From Solihabitans fulvus (lineage in GTDB: Bacteria; Actinomycetota; Actinomycetes; Mycobacteriales; Pseudonocardiaceae), in assembly GCF_008386585.1 (NCBI RefSeq), contig NZ_VUOB01000041.1:186252-250251 (forward strand): 64,000 bases of DNA, written 5' to 3'. Positions 25,451 to 34,768 of this stretch are shown in pieces; position 1 is the first letter of the stretch, and each line of letters opens with the position of its first letter. The notes beneath the pieces were generated by a model that was given only the letters and a program-made list of their open reading frames with translations, was not told the DNA's origin and ran no database searches. Position numbers and translations under genes: made by a program.

Positions 25451-28400
25451 ATGGCCGACTCGTTCGTGCACCTGCACGTGCACACCGAGTACTCGATGCT
25501 CGATGGCGCGGCGCGGCTCAAGGACATGTTCGCCGAGTGCGAGCGCCTTGGCATGACCGCCGCCGCGATCACCGATCACGGCAACATGTACGGCGCCTAC
25601 GACTTCTACCGGCAGGCGACGGCGGCCGGCATCACCCCGGTGATCGGCATCGAGGCGTACCTGGCCCCGGAGTCGCGGTTCAACAAGAAGCGCGTGCTGT
25701 GGGGCGACCCTGGCCAGAAGAGCGACGACGTCTCCGCCAGCGGCGCTTACACCCACCAGACCATCTGGGCCCGCAACAACGAGGGCCTGCACAACCTGAT
25801 GCGCGCCGCGAGCCTCGCCTCCATCGAGGGCCAGCTCGGCAAGTGGTCGCGCATGGACCGCGAGCTGCTCGCGGAGAACTCCGCTGGCCTGATGGCCACC
25901 ACCGGCTGCCCATCGGGCGAGGTGCAGACCCGGCTCCGCCTCGGCCACGAGAAGGAAGCCCTCCAGGCCGCCTCGGACTGGAAGGACATCTACGGCGCGG
26001 AGAACTTCTTCGTCGAGCTGATGGACCACGGCATCGAGATCGAGAGCCGCGTCCGCGACGGCCTGCTCAAGGTCGGCAAGGAACTCAACCTGCCGTTCGT
26101 GGTGACCAACGACTCGCACTACACCTACCCCGAGGAACGGGAGTCGCACGCCGCGCTGCTGTGCATCCAGACCGGCAAGACACTCCAGGACCCGACGCGG
26201 TTCAAGTTCGACGGCTCGGGCTACTACCTCAAGTCGCCCGACGAGATGCGGGCGATCGACTCGTCCGAGGCCTGGCAGCAGGGCTGCGCGAACACCCTGC
26301 TGGTGGCCGAGCGGGTCGACACCACCGGCATGTTCGAGTTCCGCAACCTGATGCCCCGGTTCCCGATCCCCGAGGGCATGACCGAGGACGAGTACTTCCG
26401 CCAGGAAGTCTGGCTCGGCATGGAGCGGCGGTTCCCCGGCGGCATCGACGAGGAGCACCGCAGGCAGGTCGAGTTCGAGATCGGCGTCATCCTCCAGATG
26501 GGCTTCCCGGCCTACTTCCTGGTCGTCGCCGACTTCATCAACTGGGCCAAGGCCAACGGCATCCGGGTCGGCCCCGGCCGTGGCTCCGCCGCAGGCGCGC
26601 TGATCGCGTACGCGATGGGCATCACCGACCTCGACCCGCTCGCGCACGGCCTGATCTTCGAGCGGTTCCTCAACCCGGACCGCGTCAGCCCGCCCGACAT
26701 CGACATCGACTTCGACGAGCGTCGGCGCGGCGACGTGATCCGCTACGTTACGGAGAAGTGGGGCGAGGACAAGGTCGCCCAGGTGATCACCTTCGGCACG
26801 ATCAAGGCGAAGGCCGCGATCAAGGACTCCGCGCGGGTGCTCTACGGGCAGCCCGGCTACGCGGTGGCCGACCGGATCTCCAAGGCGATGCCGCCGCCCG
26901 TGATGGGCAAGGACATCCCGCTGTCCGGGGTGTTCGACTCGACGCACAAGCGCTACGGCGAGGCCGCCGAGGTGCGCACCCTCTACGAGACCGACCCGCA
27001 GGTGAAGTCGATCATCGACACCGGCCGCGGCCTCGAGGGCCTGATCCGCAACGCTGGCGTGCACGCCTGCGCGGTCATCATGTCCGCGGAGCCCCTGACC
27101 GATCACATCCCGCTGTGGAAGCGCGGCCAGGACGGCGCGATCATCACGCAGTTCGACTACCCGACCTGCGAGACGCTCGGCCTGCTGAAGATGGACTTCC
27201 TCGGCCTGAGCAACCTCACCATCATCGACGACGCCCTGAAGAACATCGAGATCAGCGGCAAGCCCCCGCTCGATCTCGACCAGGTCACCCTCGACGACAA
27301 GAAGACCTACGAGCTGCTCTCGCGCGGCGACACCCTCGGCGTGTTCCAGCTCGATGGTGGCGCGCTGCGCGACCTGCTCCGCCTGATGCGGCCGGACAAC
27401 TTCGAGGACGTCTCCGCCGTCATCGCCCTGTACCGGCCCGGTCCGATGGGCGCGAACTCGCACACGAACTACGCGCTGCGCAAGAACGGCGCGCAGGAGA
27501 TCACCCCGATCCACCCCGCCCTGGTGGGGGGCCTCGGGGAGGTCCTTGACACGACCTACGGCCTGATCGTGTACCAGGAGCAGGTCATGGCGATCGCGCA
27601 GAAGCTGGCCGGCTACACGCTGGCTCAGGCGGACCTGCTGCGGCGAGCCATGGGTAAGAAGAAGAAGGAGATCCTCGACAAGGAGTACACCGGCTTCGAG
27701 GCCGGCATGATCAAGAACGGCTACCCGGCCGACGCGATCAAGACGCTGTGGGACATCCTCGTCCCCTTCGCCGACTACGCCTTCAACAAGGCGCACTCCG
27801 CCGCATACGGCCTGGTCGCGTACTGGACGGCCTACCTCAAGGCCAACTACCCGGCCGAGTACATGGCCGCGCTGCTCACCACGAACTCCGACAACAAGGA
27901 CAAGTCCGCGATCTACCTCGCCGAGTGCCGCAGGATGGGCATCACGGTGTTGCCGCCGGACGTCAACGAGTCGGAGCGCGACTTCGCGCCGGTCGGCGAG
28001 GACATCCGGTTCGGCCTCGGCGCGATCCGCAACGTCGGCGCGAACGTGGTCGACTCGATCACCAAGGCGCGCAAGGAGAAGGGCAAGTACAGCGACTTCT
28101 CCGACTACCTGCGCAAGGTGGACACACAGGCGTGCAACAAGAAGGTCGTCGAGTCGCTGATCAAGGCCGGCGCCTTCGACTCGCTCGGCCACCCGCGCAA
28201 GGGCCTGCACATGATCCACACCGAGGCCGTCGACGCGATCATGGACACCAAGAAGGCCGAGGCGATCGGGCAGTTCGACCTGTTCGGCGGCGGGGACACC
28301 GAGGAGGTCGGCAGCATCTTCGACGTGAAGGTGCCCGACGAGGCGTGGGAGCTCAAGCACCAGCTCGCGCTGGAGCGGGAGATGCTCGGTCTCTACGTCT

Positions 28401-28978
28401 CCGGCCACCCGCTCAACGGCGTCGAGCACATCCTGGAGTCGCACTCGGACACCTCGATCGCGCGCATTCTGTCCGGCGAGGTCCCGGACGGCTCGCAGGT
28501 CACCATCGGCGGCATCCTGTCCACGGTCACCAGGCGGGTCAACAAGAACGGCGAGCCGTGGGCGTCGGCCCAGCTGGAGGACCTGGTCGGCGGCATCGAG
28601 GTGCTGTTCTTCCCGAAGAGCTACGTGGTGCACGGGATGAGCGTGCTCGAAGACGCCATCGTGCTGGTCAAGGCGCGGGTGGCGAAGCGGGACGACCGGA
28701 TCTCGTTGATCGCCAACGACCTCGCCGTGCCGGACCTGAGTTCCGCCGGCACCACGGCGATGCGGCTGAAGATGTTCGCGGCCAAGTGCACCCCGAAGGT
28801 GGTGACCCAGCTCAAGGACGTGCTGTCCGCGCATCCCGGCACCGCCGAGGTGCACCTGAGCCTGGTCAACGGCCAGCGCACCACCGTGCTGAAGCTGGAC
28901 GACGCGCTGCGGGTGAGCATGTCGCCCTCGCTGATGGGCGACCTGAAGGCGTTGCTCGGCCCCAGTTGCCTTGGGTAG
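25451..28978 (+). CDS. dnaE: DNA polymerase III subunit alpha
   Basis: This 1175-aa replicative polymerase starts with the PHP domain (FVHLHVHTEYSMLDGAARL). The polymerase active site is in PPDIDIDFDERRRGDVIRYV, whose aspartates bind the catalytic metals. Other landmarks are GPGRGSAAGALIAYAMGI and FNKAHSAAYGLVAYWTAYLK. An OB-fold follows near residue 985 (VTIGGILSTVTRRVNKNGEPWASAQLEDL). Length and layout fit the essential actinobacterial DnaE1, not the error-prone DnaE2. The huge open frame on the opposite strand is a G+C artefact. Confidence 0.98.
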   Translation: MADSFVHLHVHTEYSMLDGAARLKDMFAECERLGMTAAAITDHGNMYGAYDFYRQATAAGITPVIGIEAYLAPESRFNKKRVLWGDPGQKSDDVSASGAYTHQTIWARNNEGLHNLMRAASLASIEGQLGKWSRMDRELLAENSAGLMATTGCPSGEVQTRLRLGHEKEALQAASDWKDIYGAENFFVELMDHGIEIESRVRDGLLKVGKELNLPFVVTNDSHYTYPEERESHAALLCIQTGKTLQDPTRFKFDGSGYYLKSPDEMRAIDSSEAWQQGCANTLLVAERVDTTGMFEFRNLMPRFPIPEGMTEDEYFRQEVWLGMERRFPGGIDEEHRRQVEFEIGVILQMGFPAYFLVVADFINWAKANGIRVGPGRGSAAGALIAYAMGITDLDPLAHGLIFERFLNPDRVSPPDIDIDFDERRRGDVIRYVTEKWGEDKVAQVITFGTIKAKAAIKDSARVLYGQPGYAVADRISKAMPPPVMGKDIPLSGVFDSTHKRYGEAAEVRTLYETDPQVKSIIDTGRGLEGLIRNAGVHACAVIMSAEPLTDHIPLWKRGQDGAIITQFDYPTCETLGLLKMDFLGLSNLTIIDDALKNIEISGKPPLDLDQVTLDDKKTYELLSRGDTLGVFQLDGGALRDLLRLMRPDNFEDVSAVIALYRPGPMGANSHTNYALRKNGAQEITPIHPALVGGLGEVLDTTYGLIVYQEQVMAIAQKLAGYTLAQADLLRRAMGKKKKEILDKEYTGFEAGMIKNGYPADAIKTLWDILVPFADYAFNKAHSAAYGLVAYWTAYLKANYPAEYMAALLTTNSDNKDKSAIYLAECRRMGITVLPPDVNESERDFAPVGEDIRFGLGAIRNVGANVVDSITKARKEKGKYSDFSDYLRKVDTQACNKKVVESLIKAGAFDSLGHPRKGLHMIHTEAVDAIMDTKKAEAIGQFDLFGGGDTEEVGSIFDVKVPDEAWELKHQLALEREMLGLYVSGHPLNGVEHILESHSDTSIARILSGEVPDGSQVTIGGILSTVTRRVNKNGEPWASAQLEDLVGGIEVLFFPKSYVVHGMSVLEDAIVLVKARVAKRDDRISLIANDLAVPDLSSAGTTAMRLKMFAAKCTPKVVTQLKDVLSAHPGTAEVHLSLVNGQRTTVLKLDDALRVSMSPSLMGDLKALLGPSCLG

Positions 28979-29053
28979 CCCCTCGGTCGAGTTGTTGCTC
29001 TGAACGGGTGATCTTGTCGCCTCGCGGGGACACCGACGGCCGCCGCCGCGTTG

Positions 29054-29072
29054 GAGTTAACGGGGTTAACTC
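29054..29072. promoter_or_regulatory. GAGTTAAC inverted repeat upstream of a P450 gene
   Basis: GAGTTAAC (29054-29061) and GTTAACTC (29065-29072) form a perfect 8-bp dyad with a 3-bp spacer. It lies about 49 bp before the P450 start. It is A+T-richer than its surroundings, fits an operator, and has no regulator gene beside it, so the regulator would act from elsewhere. Confidence 0.55.
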
Positions 29073-29120
29073 AACGTGGCGCGACGGTCCGCCGGTCGCT
29101 CCAGCGAGGAGGACATGGAT

Positions 29121-30356
29121 ATGTCTGTCAGCTCAGCAAACGCGCTGGAACAGCTCGCCGAGAACTTCATGCGGGATCCGTACGAGCTGTACGCGCGGCT
29201 GCGGGAAGACAGCCCGGCCACCGAGGTGCTGCTGCCGCGTGGCATGAAGGTCTGGCTGATCACCCGGTACGAGGAGGCTCGCGCCGCGCTGGCCGATCCG
29301 TCCCTGCGCAAGGACTTCCGGGCGATGCAGGAACTGTTCGAGAAGAACTTCCAGGGGGAGGACGGACGGCCGCCGTTCGAGGAAACGGTGCTGGCGCAGC
29401 ACATGCTCAACAGCGACCAGCCCGACCACACGCGGCTGCGCAAGCTCGTCACCAAGGCGTTCACCTCGCGAAGGGTTGAGCTGCTGCGGCCCAGGATCGA
29501 GGAGATCACCGACGAGCTGCTGGACAACATGGCAGGCAAGCAGCAGGTGGACCTGCTCGACACATTCGCCTTCCTGCTGCCGATCACGGTGATCTGCGAG
29601 CTGCTCGGCGTGCCCGTGGCGGACCGGGACGCCATCCGCGTCTGGTCCAACACCCTGCTGGACTCCTCGGCGACGCCGGACACCATCAACGAGGCCGCCG
29701 GCGCGATGGCCGCGTACATGGTCGGTCTCGTCGAGGCCAAGCGGGCCGAGCCGGGCGACGACATGCTCAGCGCGCTGGTGCACGCCAGCGACGACGGCGA
29801 CAGCCTCGACCAGAACGAGGTCGTCTCGATGATCTTCCTGCTGCTCGTGGCGGGGCACGAGACGACGGTCAACCTGATCGGGAACGGCACGCTGGCCCTG
29901 CTCCGCTCGCCGGACCAGCTGGCCGCGCTGCGGGCGGACCGGAGCCTGCTGCCGGGCGCGATCGAGGAGTTCCTGCGCTTCGAGAGCCCGGTGAACACCG
30001 CGACCTTCCGGTTCACCGCCGAGGACACCAAGGTCGGCGACATCACGATCCCGGCAGGCGAACTGGTGCTGGTAGCGCTGGGCGGCGCCGACCGCGACCC
30101 GCACAAGTTCATCGACCCCGACACCCTGGACATCACCCGCCCAGCGACCGGACACCTGGCCTTCGGCCACGGCATCCACTACTGCCTCGGCGCGCCGCTG
30201 GCCAGACTGGAAGCGGAGATCGCCTTCGACAAACTCCTCACCCGCTTCCCCGACCTGAGGCTAGCCGTCGACCCACACGAGATCGAATGGCGAACCAGCT
30301 CAATCATGCGAGGAGTCCGCGAACTCCCCGTAGCCCTAACCCCAGAAACCCCCTAA
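29121..30356 (+). CDS. Cytochrome P450 (bacterial class I, CYP107-like)
   Basis: This 411-aa haem monooxygenase has all the hallmarks: I-helix LLVAGHETTVNLI, ExxR in IEEFLRFESPV, and the haem-ligand loop FGHGIHYCLGAPLARLEAEIA. GGAGG at 29108-29112 lies 8 nt before the ATG at 29121; the ATG at 29115 would be only 2 nt away. No ferredoxin or reductase gene is adjacent, so electrons must come from elsewhere. It stands alone between dnaE and an ABC exporter. The substrate is unknown; the family often modifies macrolides or other secondary metabolites. Confidence 0.93.
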   Translation: MSVSSANALEQLAENFMRDPYELYARLREDSPATEVLLPRGMKVWLITRYEEARAALADPSLRKDFRAMQELFEKNFQGEDGRPPFEETVLAQHMLNSDQPDHTRLRKLVTKAFTSRRVELLRPRIEEITDELLDNMAGKQQVDLLDTFAFLLPITVICELLGVPVADRDAIRVWSNTLLDSSATPDTINEAAGAMAAYMVGLVEAKRAEPGDDMLSALVHASDDGDSLDQNEVVSMIFLLLVAGHETTVNLIGNGTLALLRSPDQLAALRADRSLLPGAIEEFLRFESPVNTATFRFTAEDTKVGDITIPAGELVLVALGGADRDPHKFIDPDTLDITRPATGHLAFGHGIHYCLGAPLARLEAEIAFDKLLTRFPDLRLAVDPHEIEWRTSSIMRGVRELPVALTPETP

Positions 30357-30382
30357 CCGTCCCTTAGTACGGCAACGCCGGA

Positions 30383-30426
30383 CGCCCCGCACCGCTTTTA
30401 ACTTCGTAACGGTGCGGGGCGCGCGT
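30383..30426 (+). terminator. Rho-independent terminator after the P450 gene
   Basis: CGCCCCGCACCG (30383-30394) pairs perfectly with CGGTGCGGGGCG (30410-30421) and is followed by CGCGTTTTT. The 12-bp stem with a T-run is a textbook intrinsic terminator for the P450 transcript. Confidence 0.85.
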
Positions 30427-30455
30427 TTTTCACTTTTCAAACGGCCAGAGCGTCC

Positions 30456-31217
30456 TCACCTATCAAGCGGCCGGGCCGTCCCACCCGTCACGAGCCGTTC
30501 GCGGTCGAACATCGCCGCGACGGCCCGCCAGCCGAACCCGTCGATGACCAGCAGGACCGCCGCGAAGGCCAACGCGATGCCGGACGACGGGGTGATCACA
30601 TTCAGCGCCATCAGGGCCACGACCACCAGCGGGGGCAGGCTGGCGAGCGTGCCGAGCTGCTGGGCGGCCCGGACGTCTCGAGATCGAGCGGAGATGGCGA
30701 TGCCGACCCAGATCGACCAGCCCGCAAGCAACGGCGTGAACAGCAACTGGACCAGCACGTGGGACCCCTCGAACACCGCCGAAGCGACGTCGCGCTGAGC
30801 GAACAGCGCCGCCGCGCCGAGGAAGACCCCAAAAACCGTGTATGCGATCACGAGTGTCGGAATGAACGCCGCAAGCGCTTTGCCAACCAGGAATTCCTCG
30901 CGGCGAATAGGCGTGATCAGAACCGGCTCCAGGGTTCCCTGCTCCCGCTCGCCGACCACCGAATAGGCCGCCAACGTCGACGGCACGATCGCGGGGATAA
31001 GCAGCATGTAAAGCAAAGACAGCCCGATCCGAGTGTCGAGCTTCACGACCGAAGCCGACCCCGCCCCCGAAGCCGGCACGCTAAACAGCTGGATCATCGG
31101 CAGAACCACGAAGACGACCGGCAGTACAGCCATGGTGATGATGACGAAGCGATTCCGTCGGTAGTCCAGGAGTTCCTTCCTGAGGATGGCCCCGACACGG
31201 GTCCAGCTGAAGGTCAT
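30456..31217 (-). CDS. ABC-2-type transporter permease
   Basis: This 253-aa membrane protein starts MTFSWTRVGAILRKELLDYRRNRF, typical of NatB/CcmB-like ABC-2 permeases. It has about six hydrophobic segments and the conserved GEREQGTLEPVLITPIRREEFLVGK loop. The ATG at 31217 overlaps the stop of the ATPase gene (ATGA), so the two form an exporter. The cargo is unknown; drug, lipid or Na+ export are possibilities. It is convergent with the P450 gene. Confidence 0.87.
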   Translation of the reverse strand: MTFSWTRVGAILRKELLDYRRNRFVIITMAVLPVVFVVLPMIQLFSVPASGAGSASVVKLDTRIGLSLLYMLLIPAIVPSTLAAYSVVGEREQGTLEPVLITPIRREEFLVGKALAAFIPTLVIAYTVFGVFLGAAALFAQRDVASAVFEGSHVLVQLLFTPLLAGWSIWVGIAISARSRDVRAAQQLGTLASLPPLVVVALMALNVITPSSGIALAFAAVLLVIDGFGWRAVAAMFDRERLVTGGTARPLDR

Positions 31218-32161
31218 CGTCGCCTCGCCTCCACGTCCTCGTCGATGAGTTCCAGATAGACGTCCTCCAACGAGTGGCGGGACTCCGCGATGGACAGGAT
31301 GTCGGCGTCGGCACCCACCAGAGCCCGCGCGACAGCGGGTGCCGCAAGATCGGGATCCGACACGGCGAGCAGGTAGCCAGACGACACCTGGTCCCACCCC
31401 TGGACGCCGGGCAAGGCCCCGAAGACCTGGCCAGGATCGTCGAGCGGTGTGCGGACACGGACGTCGAGCTTCTTGGTGAACAGCCGCTCCCGCAGCTCGT
31501 CCGGCTTGCCGACCAGGCGCAGCGTCGTGTTCAGGATCGCCACTCGGTCGCAGAGCCGCTCGGCCTCCTCCAGCCGGTGCGTGGTGAGGAAGATGGTCAC
31601 GCCCCGCGCCCGCAGGGACGTGATGAGCTCGTGGACTTCGCGCGCCGCGACCGGGTCCAGCCCGGACGTGGGCTCGTCCAGAAACAACACAGCGGGGTCG
31701 TTGAGCAGCGCCCTGGCCAGTGCGACCCGCTGGCGCAGGCCCTTGGACAGTGATCCGCACAGATCTTGTGCGCGGTCGGCGAGGTTGACCGCCCGTAGCG
31801 CCCGCTCGATGCGCCCGCGCGCGTCGGCCAGCTCGTAGAGCCCGGCGAAGCACTGAAGGTTCTCCACCACGGTCAGCCGCAGATACAGCCCCGGTGACTC
31901 GGGCATGATCGAGATCCGCGCCCGGATCGCCGGCCCGTTCTCGGCGTTCAGGGGCATGCCGGCAACGACGGCCGAGCCCGAACTGGGCGCGATCAGCGTC
32001 CCAAGAGTCCGGACGGTTGTCGTCTTGCCGGCGCCGTTCGGGCCAAGGAACCCGAAGACCTCGCCGTAGCCGACCTCGAAGGAGACATCGGCGAACGCGG
32101 TGCGCTCGCCGAAACGCTTGGTCAGTTGCTCGACAACAACGGCCGGCCCGACGCCGGTCAT
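31214..32161 (-). CDS. ABC exporter ATP-binding protein
   Basis: This 315-aa ATPase shows Walker A (LGPNGAGKTTTVRTL), signature LSKGLRQRVALARAL, Walker B (VLFLDEPTSGLDP) and the H-loop (FLTTHRLEEAERL). The C-terminal 90 residues are the usual extension of ABC-2 drug exporters. The ATG at 32161 is preferred to the GTG at 32170. It is translated with the permease that follows. The divergent neighbour is bioA, with 145 bp between starts. Confidence 0.9.
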   Translation of the reverse strand: MTGVGPAVVVEQLTKRFGERTAFADVSFEVGYGEVFGFLGPNGAGKTTTVRTLGTLIAPSSGSAVVAGMPLNAENGPAIRARISIMPESPGLYLRLTVVENLQCFAGLYELADARGRIERALRAVNLADRAQDLCGSLSKGLRQRVALARALLNDPAVLFLDEPTSGLDPVAAREVHELITSLRARGVTIFLTTHRLEEAERLCDRVAILNTTLRLVGKPDELRERLFTKKLDVRVRTPLDDPGQVFGALPGVQGWDQVSSGYLLAVSDPDLAAPAVARALVGADADILSIAESRHSLEDVYLELIDEDVEARRR

Positions 32162-32253
32162 CGTTTCCACTCACCGGACGCCATGGGCTGCTCCCAACCC
32201 GTCATCTGCCACTGTGCGACGCAGCGCACCTGCTTCCATTCTGGAGCAGCACG

Positions 32254-32309
32254 CCCAACACGCAATGCCCGACACGCAATGCCCAACACGCAATGCTCAA
32301 CACGCAATG
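32254..32309 (+). repeat. Four 14-bp tandem repeats ending at the bioA start
   Basis: Four units of CCCAACACGCAATG or a close variant lie at 32254-32267, 32268-32281, 32282-32295 and 32296-32309. Each ends in ATG, and the last ATG is the proposed bioA start. The exact 14-bp period puts the ATGs in changing frames. The array may be an iterated regulator site or a slippage product that alters expression. Confidence 0.85.
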
Positions 32310-33602
32310 CAGACTGTGCCGGTGACCCCCGACGAGCTACTGGCGCTGGACCGCGCCCACGTCTGGCACCCGTACGCCCCGATGCCCGGCACCCGCGAGC
32401 CGCTACTCGTATCCGCCGCCTCGGGCACCCGGCTCCACCTCGCCGACGGCCGCGAGCTGATCGACGGCATGTCCTCCTGGTGGGCGGCCATCCACGGCTA
32501 CCAGCACCCCGTGCTGGACGACGCGGCCCGCAGCCAGCTCGGCCGGATGAGCCACGTCATGTTCGGCGGCCTCACCCACGAGCCCGCCGTGACGCTCGCT
32601 GCTCGCCTGGTGGAGATCACCCCGGAACCGCTCCAGCACGTCTTCCTCAGCGACTCCGGCTCGGTCTCCGTTGAGGTCGCCATCAAGATGGCCCTCCAGT
32701 ACTGGCGCTCCAACAACCGCCACGGCAAGCACCGCCTGCTGACCTGGCGCGGCGGCTACCACGGCGACACGTTCCACCCGATGAGTGTCTGCGACCCCGA
32801 CGGCGGCATGCACCACCTGTGGGGCGGCGTCCTGCCTGGCCAGGTCTTCGCCGACGAGCCGCCTGCGGGTTTCGACTCCGGCATGGACACCGACTACGTC
32901 GCGCACCTCGCCGAGCTGATCGAGCGGCACGCCGACGAGCTGGCCGCCGTCATCGTGGAGCCGGTCGTGCAGGGTGCCGGCGGCATGCGCTTCCACGACC
33001 CGCGCTACCTGCACGTTCTGCGCGAGCTGACGCTGGCCAACGACGTGCTGCTGATCTTCGACGAGATCGCCACCGGCTTCGGCCGCACCGGCGAGCTGTT
33101 CGCCGCCGACCACGCCGGGATCAGCCCGGACATCATGTGCCTCGGCAAGGCGCTCACCGGCGGCTACCTCACCATGGCGGCCACCCTGTGCACCGGCCGC
33201 GTCGCCGAGGGCATCAGCGGCGGCGAGGTGCCGGTGCTCGCGCACGGCCCGACCTTCATGGGCAACCCGCTGGCCGCCGCCGTGGCCAACGCCTCGATCG
33301 ACCTGCTGCTCGGCCAGGACTGGCGCTACGAGGTGAAACGGCTCGAGGCAGGGCTGGCCGCCGGGCTCGCCCCGGCGCGCGACCTCCCCGGCGTGTGGGA
33401 CGTCCGCGTGCTCGGCGCCATCGGCGTCGTCCAGCTTGACCACGAGGTGGACCTGGCCGCCGCCACCGACGCTGCCGTGCGCGCCGGTGTGTGGCTGCGG
33501 CCGTTCCGCGACCTGATCTACACGATGCCGCCGTACGTCAGCACCGACGAGGACATCGCAGCTGTGACCGCAGCCGCTATCTCCGCCGCAGCCGTGTCAT
33601 GA
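32307..33602 (+). CDS. bioA: Adenosylmethionine-8-amino-7-oxononanoate aminotransferase
   Basis: This 431-aa PLP enzyme makes 7,8-diaminopelargonate, using SAM as the amino donor, in biotin synthesis. Class III aminotransferase motifs are present: DGMSSWWAAIHGY, FLSDSGSVSVEVAIKMALQYW, LIFDEIATGFGRTGELFA and the lysine motif MCLGKALTGGYLTMAATL. The start is ATG 32307 (MQTVPVTPDELLALDR) or GTG 32322; no clear ribosome site is seen. bioF, which usually follows bioA in this region, is missing. Instead a mycoredoxin (opposite strand) and bioD follow. Confidence 0.95.
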   Translation: MQTVPVTPDELLALDRAHVWHPYAPMPGTREPLLVSAASGTRLHLADGRELIDGMSSWWAAIHGYQHPVLDDAARSQLGRMSHVMFGGLTHEPAVTLAARLVEITPEPLQHVFLSDSGSVSVEVAIKMALQYWRSNNRHGKHRLLTWRGGYHGDTFHPMSVCDPDGGMHHLWGGVLPGQVFADEPPAGFDSGMDTDYVAHLAELIERHADELAAVIVEPVVQGAGGMRFHDPRYLHVLRELTLANDVLLIFDEIATGFGRTGELFAADHAGISPDIMCLGKALTGGYLTMAATLCTGRVAEGISGGEVPVLAHGPTFMGNPLAAAVANASIDLLLGQDWRYEVKRLEAGLAAGLAPARDLPGVWDVRVLGAIGVVQLDHEVDLAAATDAAVRAGVWLRPFRDLIYTMPPYVSTDEDIAAVTAAAISAAAVS

Positions 33603-33639
33603 GAGACGCCTGCAAAGCCATGAGGGACGCCGTCAAGAC
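33598..33639 (+). repeat. Imperfect 21-bp tandem duplication across the bioA stop
   Basis: Two 21-bp units begin CATGAGAGACGCC (33598) and CATGAGGGACGCC (33619). The first contains the TGA stop (33600-33602) of bioA. The second halves are more diverged. It belongs to the stop-spanning repeat pattern of this window. Confidence 0.55.
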
Positions 33640-33650
33640 CCCAGCCAAGA

Positions 33651-33911
33651 TCAAGCGGTGAGGGCTTTCTCAACGGCCTCGGCCAGCTGGGTGTCGCTGG
33701 GCTCGACCAGCACCACACCGCCGGGCAGCACCACGACCGGGATGTTCTGCCGGCCGCCGGCCAGCTCGATCGCCTGGTCGCGGGCCTGGTCGTCGTGTTC
33801 GACGTCGATCGCGGTGTAGGGCACCTCGTTGCGCTTGAACCAGGCCTTGGCCCGGCGGCAGTCGCCGCACCAGTCGGCGCCGTACATCACGATCTCCGCA
33901 GTCCCCGTCAT
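33651..33911 (-). CDS. Mycoredoxin/glutaredoxin-like protein
   Basis: This 86-aa thioredoxin-fold protein has active-site C15-G-D-C18 in YGADWCGDCRRAKAWF and the cis-Pro region QNIPVVVLPGG. Glutaredoxin-like proteins with this pattern serve as mycoredoxins, reducing mycothiol mixed disulfides, in actinobacteria that lack glutathione. The gene lies on the minus strand between bioA and bioD, about 68 bp from the bioD start. The redox partner is not shown by the sequence. Confidence 0.85.
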   Translation of the reverse strand: MTGTAEIVMYGADWCGDCRRAKAWFKRNEVPYTAIDVEHDDQARDQAIELAGGRQNIPVVVLPGGVVLVEPSDTQLAEAVEKALTA

Positions 33912-33978
33912 ACCTCGACGATAACCCGGCCGGAGGCGCTGCCGGCCACCCGAGGCGGTGGCCGTAACCTGTGGGGCC

Positions 33979-34698
33979 GTGAGCGTGCTGATCGTGACCG
34001 GAACGGGCACCGAGATAGGCAAGACGATGGTGACTGCCGCGATCGCGGCACTCGCCACGGCCGAGGGTCGGCGCGTCGCGGTGCTCAAGCCGGCGCAGAC
34101 CGGCCTGTTGCCCGGCGAGCCCGGTGACGTCGACGAGGTCGCCCGCCTTGCCGGCGACATCACCGCCCGCGAGCTGCGGCGCTACCCGGAGCCGCTGGCC
34201 CCGGCGACGGCCGCCCGCCGCGCCGGGCTGCCCGAGGTGCATCCTGCCGACGTCGCCGCGTCCGTCGTCGGCTTGGCCGCCGAGCACGACCTCGTCCTCG
34301 TCGAGGGCGCTGGCGGGCTGCTGGTCCGGTTCGACTCGGCGGGCGCCACTCTCGCGGACGTCGCGTGGGCCGTCGGCGCGCCCGTGCTGGTGGTCGCCGA
34401 GGCAGGCCTCGGCACGCTGAACGCGACCGCGCTGACCGCGGAGGCGCTGCTGCACCGGGGCCTCGAGTCCATCGGCGTGGTGGTCGGTCGGTGGCCGGCG
34501 GAGCCGGACCTGGCCGCGCGCTGCAACCTCGCCGACCTCCCCGACGCGGCGGGCGCACCCCTGCTCGGCGTGCTGCCCGACGACCTCGGCGCGCTGCCCA
34601 GGGCGGAGTTTCTCGACGTCGCGCGGCGCTCGCTGTCGCCGTGGTTCGGCGGCACGTTCGACCCGGAGGCGTTCTCCGCGCAGTTCGCGGCACGTTGA
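33979..34698 (+). CDS. bioD: Dethiobiotin synthetase
   Basis: This 239-aa ATP-dependent carboxylase forms dethiobiotin from 7,8-diaminopelargonate and CO2. The P-loop GTGTEIGKTMVTAA is at the N-terminus, followed by KPAQTG and VEGAGGLLVRF, the ATP/Mg2+ and substrate motifs. The GTG at 33979 starts exactly at the family N-terminus. It diverges from the mycoredoxin gene. Three 24-bp repeats begin at its stop codon. Confidence 0.95.
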   Translation: MSVLIVTGTGTEIGKTMVTAAIAALATAEGRRVAVLKPAQTGLLPGEPGDVDEVARLAGDITARELRRYPEPLAPATAARRAGLPEVHPADVAASVVGLAAEHDLVLVEGAGGLLVRFDSAGATLADVAWAVGAPVLVVAEAGLGTLNATALTAEALLHRGLESIGVVVGRWPAEPDLAARCNLADLPDAAGAPLLGVLPDDLGALPRAEFLDVARRSLSPWFGGTFDPEAFSAQFAAR

Positions 34699-34768
34699 CG
34701 CACTGCGTCCCCAGAACGGCGACGCACCGCGTTCCCAGAACAGTGACGCACCGCGTTCGTCCGATCGC
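34697..34768 (+). repeat. Three 24-bp tandem repeats starting at the bioD stop
   Basis: Units at 34697-34720, 34721-34744 and 34745-34768 each begin GACGCACYGCGT; the third diverges in its last ten bases, and a further GACGCACG occurs at 34789. Each unit's head is itself nearly palindromic (GACGCA/TGCGTC). The bioD TGA (34696-34698) overlaps the first unit. The array fills most of the gap before bioB. Confidence 0.75.

Noticed and set aside
25433..28855. 1140-codon open frame on the minus strand
   Set aside because: It is exactly antisense to dnaE and gives His/Arg/Gly/Val-rich sequence without domains, a G+C-bias artefact.
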